A DNA stretch of 8,251 nucleotides from Pseudomonadota bacterium. GTDB lineage: Bacteria; Desulfobacterota; Anaeroferrophillalia; Anaeroferrophillales; Anaeroferrophillaceae. The stretch spans positions 1 to 8,251 of the forward strand of contig DQWO01000031.1 of the NCBI GenBank assembly GCA_011042595.1, read 5' to 3'. The position numbers were made by a program, and so were the translations under genes. Shown piece after piece: positions 6,483 to 8,251 of the stretch. The notes below the pieces were generated by a model. That model was not told the DNA's origin. It worked only from the letters and a program-made list of their open reading frames with translations, and ran no database searches. Position 1 is the first letter of the stretch, and each line of letters begins with the position of its first letter.

Positions 6483-6756
6483 ATTCCGTGTATTCGAAAC
6501 CGAAGAGTTTCTTAAAAAATTCAAAAAACTATTGCCGCGCGATGCCACGTTCGTAAGGAACAAGTTAGACACTTTTGTGTACCCACAAATAAAGACACAG
6601 CCTTTTTGGGGCAACAATATCAAGAAGCTCCAAGGGTACGTCCCTGATACCTGGCGGTACCGAATTGGCAAGTTCAGACTTTTCTATATCGTCGATCAGA
6701 AAGATCTTGTTATATACCTCCTGACCATTGACGATCGAAAAGATGCCTACCGGTAA
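6475..6756 (+). CDS. RelE/ParE-family toxin
   Basis: This 93-aa toxin of the RelE/ParE superfamily is probably a ribosome-dependent mRNA interferase. Recognisable parts are the N-terminal EFRVFETEEFLKKFKKLLP, the core DTWRYRIGKFRLFYIVD (58-74) and the C-terminus TIDDRKDAYR (84-93). The Arg and Tyr residues in the core and tail (R61, R63, R88, Y92) are where RelE-type toxins carry catalytic residues. The start is a judgement: TTG at 6475 follows the purine-rich GGAAGGGGG (6462-6470) at proper spacing and gives the usual family length. In-frame ATGs at 6439 and 6451 lack a ribosome site and would add 8 to 12 atypical residues inside the antitoxin gene. A rare TTG start within the antitoxin's end would keep toxin output below antitoxin output. 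RelE versus ParE activity cannot be decided by eye. Confidence 0.88.
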   Translation: MPEFRVFETEEFLKKFKKLLPRDATFVRNKLDTFVYPQIKTQPFWGNNIKKLQGYVPDTWRYRIGKFRLFYIVDQKDLVIYLLTIDDRKDAYR

Positions 6757-6794
6757 AAAATAGGGGGAAAGTAAAAAAATCGGATCACGGTAGG

Positions 6795-6876
6795 AATGCT
6801 ATCGCATTGACCGCCGAACGAATCACCACGACGGTGATTCGCGGCGGGCACCTCACAGCTGCACACGTTGTGCAGC
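6795..6876. other. Three consecutive stem-loops in non-coding DNA after the toxin gene
   Basis: Stem 1 is AATGC/GCATT (6795-6799, 6804-6808). Stem 2 is long: CCGCCG (6811-6816), a two-base AA bulge, then CGAATCACC (6819-6827), loop ACGAC, GGTGATTCG (6833-6841) and CGGCGG (6842-6847), 15 pairs in all. Stem 3 is GCTGCACA (6858-6865), loop CGT, TGTGCAGC (6869-6876). The three follow each other directly and are followed by a terminator-like hairpin. This suggests a structured RNA, a palindromic intergenic repeat or a recombination site; I cannot name it. No protein gene is supported between 6757 and 6971. Confidence 0.7.
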
Positions 6877-6900
6877 GAAAATGAGCGAGAGCCATGCCGG

Positions 6901-6936
6901 AACAGCCTTTAAATAATTTTTTTCGGCTGTTTTTTT
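6901..6936 (+). terminator. Probable intrinsic terminator of the toxin-antitoxin unit or structured RNA
   Basis: AACAGCC (6901-6907) pairs with GGCTGTT (6925-6931), and the T run continues to 6936. The 17-base loop is larger than usual but AT-rich. The T run is on the plus strand only, so it would end transcripts from the toxin side and prevent read-through into the convergent ATPase gene. A short stem just beyond (ACTCA 6941-6945, TGAGT 6952-6956) lies near the end of that gene but lacks a clear T tract. Confidence 0.5.
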
Positions 6937-6971
6937 CATAACTCAGAAAGTTGAGTCCTATTTTTCGAATT

Positions 6972-8168
6972 CTACCAGTCGGCAATAGGGGTTGCTGAAA
7001 AAAATTCCTCCAGGCTCAAACCACCTGGCCCAATCTGCAGCGGCTTTGCCTCCGGATATATTTCACAAAATTTAGCCAGACCTCCGGGACTCTGTGTTTT
7101 TCCCGATTTCACCTCGATAGCCCATGTGCTGCGGGGAGTTTCAAGGACAAAATCAACCTCAAGATTCCTTCGCCGCCAATAATATAAAGAATAAGGCAGA
7201 CCGCTCAGCTGGTTGAGAAGAAGCGCCCCCACCGCGTTTTCCACCAGCCTTCCCCACCAGGAAAAATCATCGATGCTTTTTTCAAACGGGTCACCGACCA
7301 CGGCATTGATCAGGGCATTGTTCCAAACAATCAACTTCGGACTGCTGCCCCTTTTTTTCAGCTTCCCCCGTTTAAAAAGTTCAAGCCCGGAAACCAGAAA
7401 GGCCGACTCCAACAACTTCACATAATGGGCCAGGGTGGTGGTATTTCCGGCATCATGGAGCTGCCCCAACATTTTTGTATAGGACAGAATCTGGGCCGGA
7501 GTCCCGCAGGCCAACAAAAAAAGATGCCGCAGCAAAGCCGGTTTACCCACCGTATTCAGCTGCAGGATATCTTTTGCCAGCACGGTTTCAATCAAGGAAT
7601 CGGTAATATATCGACTCCATAGCTCATGGCGATCGACCAGCTCCACCGCACCTGGATATCCCCCAAAAAAAATCCACTTCTGCAGATCCCAGCCAAAAGC
7701 CTCTTTCATCTCAGGATACTGCCAATGGGGGCACCGGTAGAGAAAAAAACGACCCGCAAGACTCTCTGAAAACCCTTTTTCCAAAAGCAATGAGGACGAA
7801 CCAAGCAGCAACACCTGAAGACCGACAGGTTGGCGGCATTCCTCATCCCAGAGGAATTTGACCGCTTCACTCCATCCTGCCACCTTCTGAATCTCATCTA
7901 AAATAAGCAGCACATCACCAACCCTCTGCTTTTTCTCAGCCATCCTGGCGGCACGTCCCCACTGGGCATGAATCCATTCTGGGCCGGGCGGCAAGGGGGA
8001 ATCAGCCGAAGCATTCATCACCTCCCCCGGCCATCGGTCAGCAACCTGACCGGCTGCAGTAGTTTTCCCAACCTGCCTTGGTCCGGTCATAATGCGGAGG
8101 AGTTTTTTACGACTGTTTAAACCTTGCAGGATTTCACTGACAATGTTGCGTTCAAAAGCATATTTCAT
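6972..8168 (-). CDS. AAA_14 / DUF4143 family ATPase (second copy)
   Basis: This 398-aa intact protein is of the same family as the gene at 4825-5958 but clearly diverged. It has Walker A GPRQVGKTT (29-37), Walker B VLLILDEIQ (86-94, D91 E92), sensor LLGSSSLLL (121-129) and LAGRF (137-141). The family segment FFGGYPGAVEL (167-177) is present. The DUF4143 domain follows with RLVENAVGALLLNQL (307-321) and the nuclease-like signature EVDFVL (337-342) then AIEVKSG (350-356), i.e. D339...E352-x-K354. The ATG at 8168 is chosen because GGGGAG (8180-8175) lies six bases upstream; a TTG seven codons further up (8189) is in frame but has no better site. It converges on the toxin-antitoxin pair. The AAA_14 fold is certain. 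Its role is unknown, as for most of this family, which is often found in archaeal and bacterial accessory regions. Confidence 0.93.
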   Translation of the reverse strand: MKYAFERNIVSEILQGLNSRKKLLRIMTGPRQVGKTTAAGQVADRWPGEVMNASADSPLPPGPEWIHAQWGRAARMAEKKQRVGDVLLILDEIQKVAGWSEAVKFLWDEECRQPVGLQVLLLGSSSLLLEKGFSESLAGRFFLYRCPHWQYPEMKEAFGWDLQKWIFFGGYPGAVELVDRHELWSRYITDSLIETVLAKDILQLNTVGKPALLRHLFLLACGTPAQILSYTKMLGQLHDAGNTTTLAHYVKLLESAFLVSGLELFKRGKLKKRGSSPKLIVWNNALINAVVGDPFEKSIDDFSWWGRLVENAVGALLLNQLSGLPYSLYYWRRRNLEVDFVLETPRSTWAIEVKSGKTQSPGGLAKFCEIYPEAKPLQIGPGGLSLEEFFSATPIADW

Positions 8169-8208
8169 TCGATGCTCCCCATCATGCAACCCAATGTCAC
8201 TTACATAC

Positions 8209-8235
8209 TACTCAATCAGTGAGTATTATTACTCA
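8209..8235. promoter_or_regulatory. Three alternating 6-base half-sites upstream of the second DUF4143 gene
   Basis: TACTCA (8209-8214), its inverse TGAGTA (8220-8225) and TACTCA again (8230-8235) alternate with short spacers. The two direct copies, which extend to TACTCAAT, are exactly 21 bases apart, about two helix turns. The site lies 40-70 bases before the start codon at 8168, where the promoter should be. A clear -35/-10 pair is not found; a TAATAAT-like -10 overlaps the third half-site and its -35 would be off the window. Confidence 0.45.
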
Positions 8236-8251
8236 ATAAACTGATAAAATC

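Noticed and set aside
6813..6873. Possible integron attC site, suggested by GCCGAAC and GTTGTGC around palindromes after a toxin-antitoxin cassette.
   Set aside because: Neither heptamer fits RYYYAAC or GTTRRRY, the two are not complementary to each other, and the neighbouring gene runs the opposite way.
6941..6956. Short stem ACTCA/TGAGT as terminator of the second DUF4143 gene.
   Set aside because: Only five pairs and no T tract in the minus-strand direction.
6785..6985. Minus-strand 66-codon frame through the stem-loop region.
   Set aside because: It reads through three palindromes and a terminator, has no ribosome site, and its Cys/Arg-rich product looks like translated repeat DNA.
1..8251. 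CRISPR array, tRNA, rRNA or full insertion sequence with transposase.
   Set aside because: No regularly spaced repeats, cloverleaf, ribosomal sequence or transposase motifs were found on either strand.

Overview
This is a bacterial accessory region that looks like a defence or mobile-gene island. Nearly all of it is coding. The gene content (BREX-type ATPases, an Lhr-like helicase, DUF4143 ATPases and a RelBE-type module) and canonical sigma70-like promoters fit a Gram-negative bacterium. A Desulfobacterota or Proteobacteria host is a low-confidence guess, because no marker gene, rRNA or tRNA is present.

Left part (1-4557, all minus strand; transcription runs from 4557 toward 1). This is one tight operon. 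It begins with a 277-aa protein I do not recognise. Two related P-loop ATPases of the BREX ATP-binding (BrxC/BrxD, DUF2791-like) type follow, each separated from the gene before it by only 3 bases. The last visible gene is a superfamily II helicase of the Lhr/BrxHI type, cut by the left window edge after 356 codons. A BrxD-like ATPase next to an Lhr-like helicase is the core of BREX type 2 and of Shango-like (TerB, ATPase, helicase) anti-phage systems. None of the other BREX hallmarks (PglX, PglZ, BrxL, BrxA/B) and no TerB gene is in the window. The cassette is therefore best called a Shango/BREX-related system with a doubled ATPase and an unknown lead subunit. A perfect 27-bp inverted repeat (1074-1100 and 1170-1196) lies across the junction of the second ATPase and the helicase. 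It supplies the last codons and stop of the ATPase and abuts the helicase start.

Middle (4558-5958, minus strand). A 267-bp gap precedes a stand-alone AAA_14/DUF4143 ATPase, which has a good promoter and a palindrome centred on its -35 box.

Right part (5959-8251). A divergent promoter region drives a plus-strand RHH antitoxin / RelE-type toxin pair with a palindromic operator in its own promoter. A 215-bp non-coding stretch after the toxin carries three consecutive stem-loops and a terminator-like hairpin. A second AAA_14/DUF4143 ATPase on the minus strand ends the window, with a three-copy alternating half-site in its upstream region.

The genes fall into at least four transcription units: the operon, two single DUF4143 genes and one toxin-antitoxin pair. 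Phage defence as the common theme is an inference from family membership and clustering; nothing in the sequence proves it.
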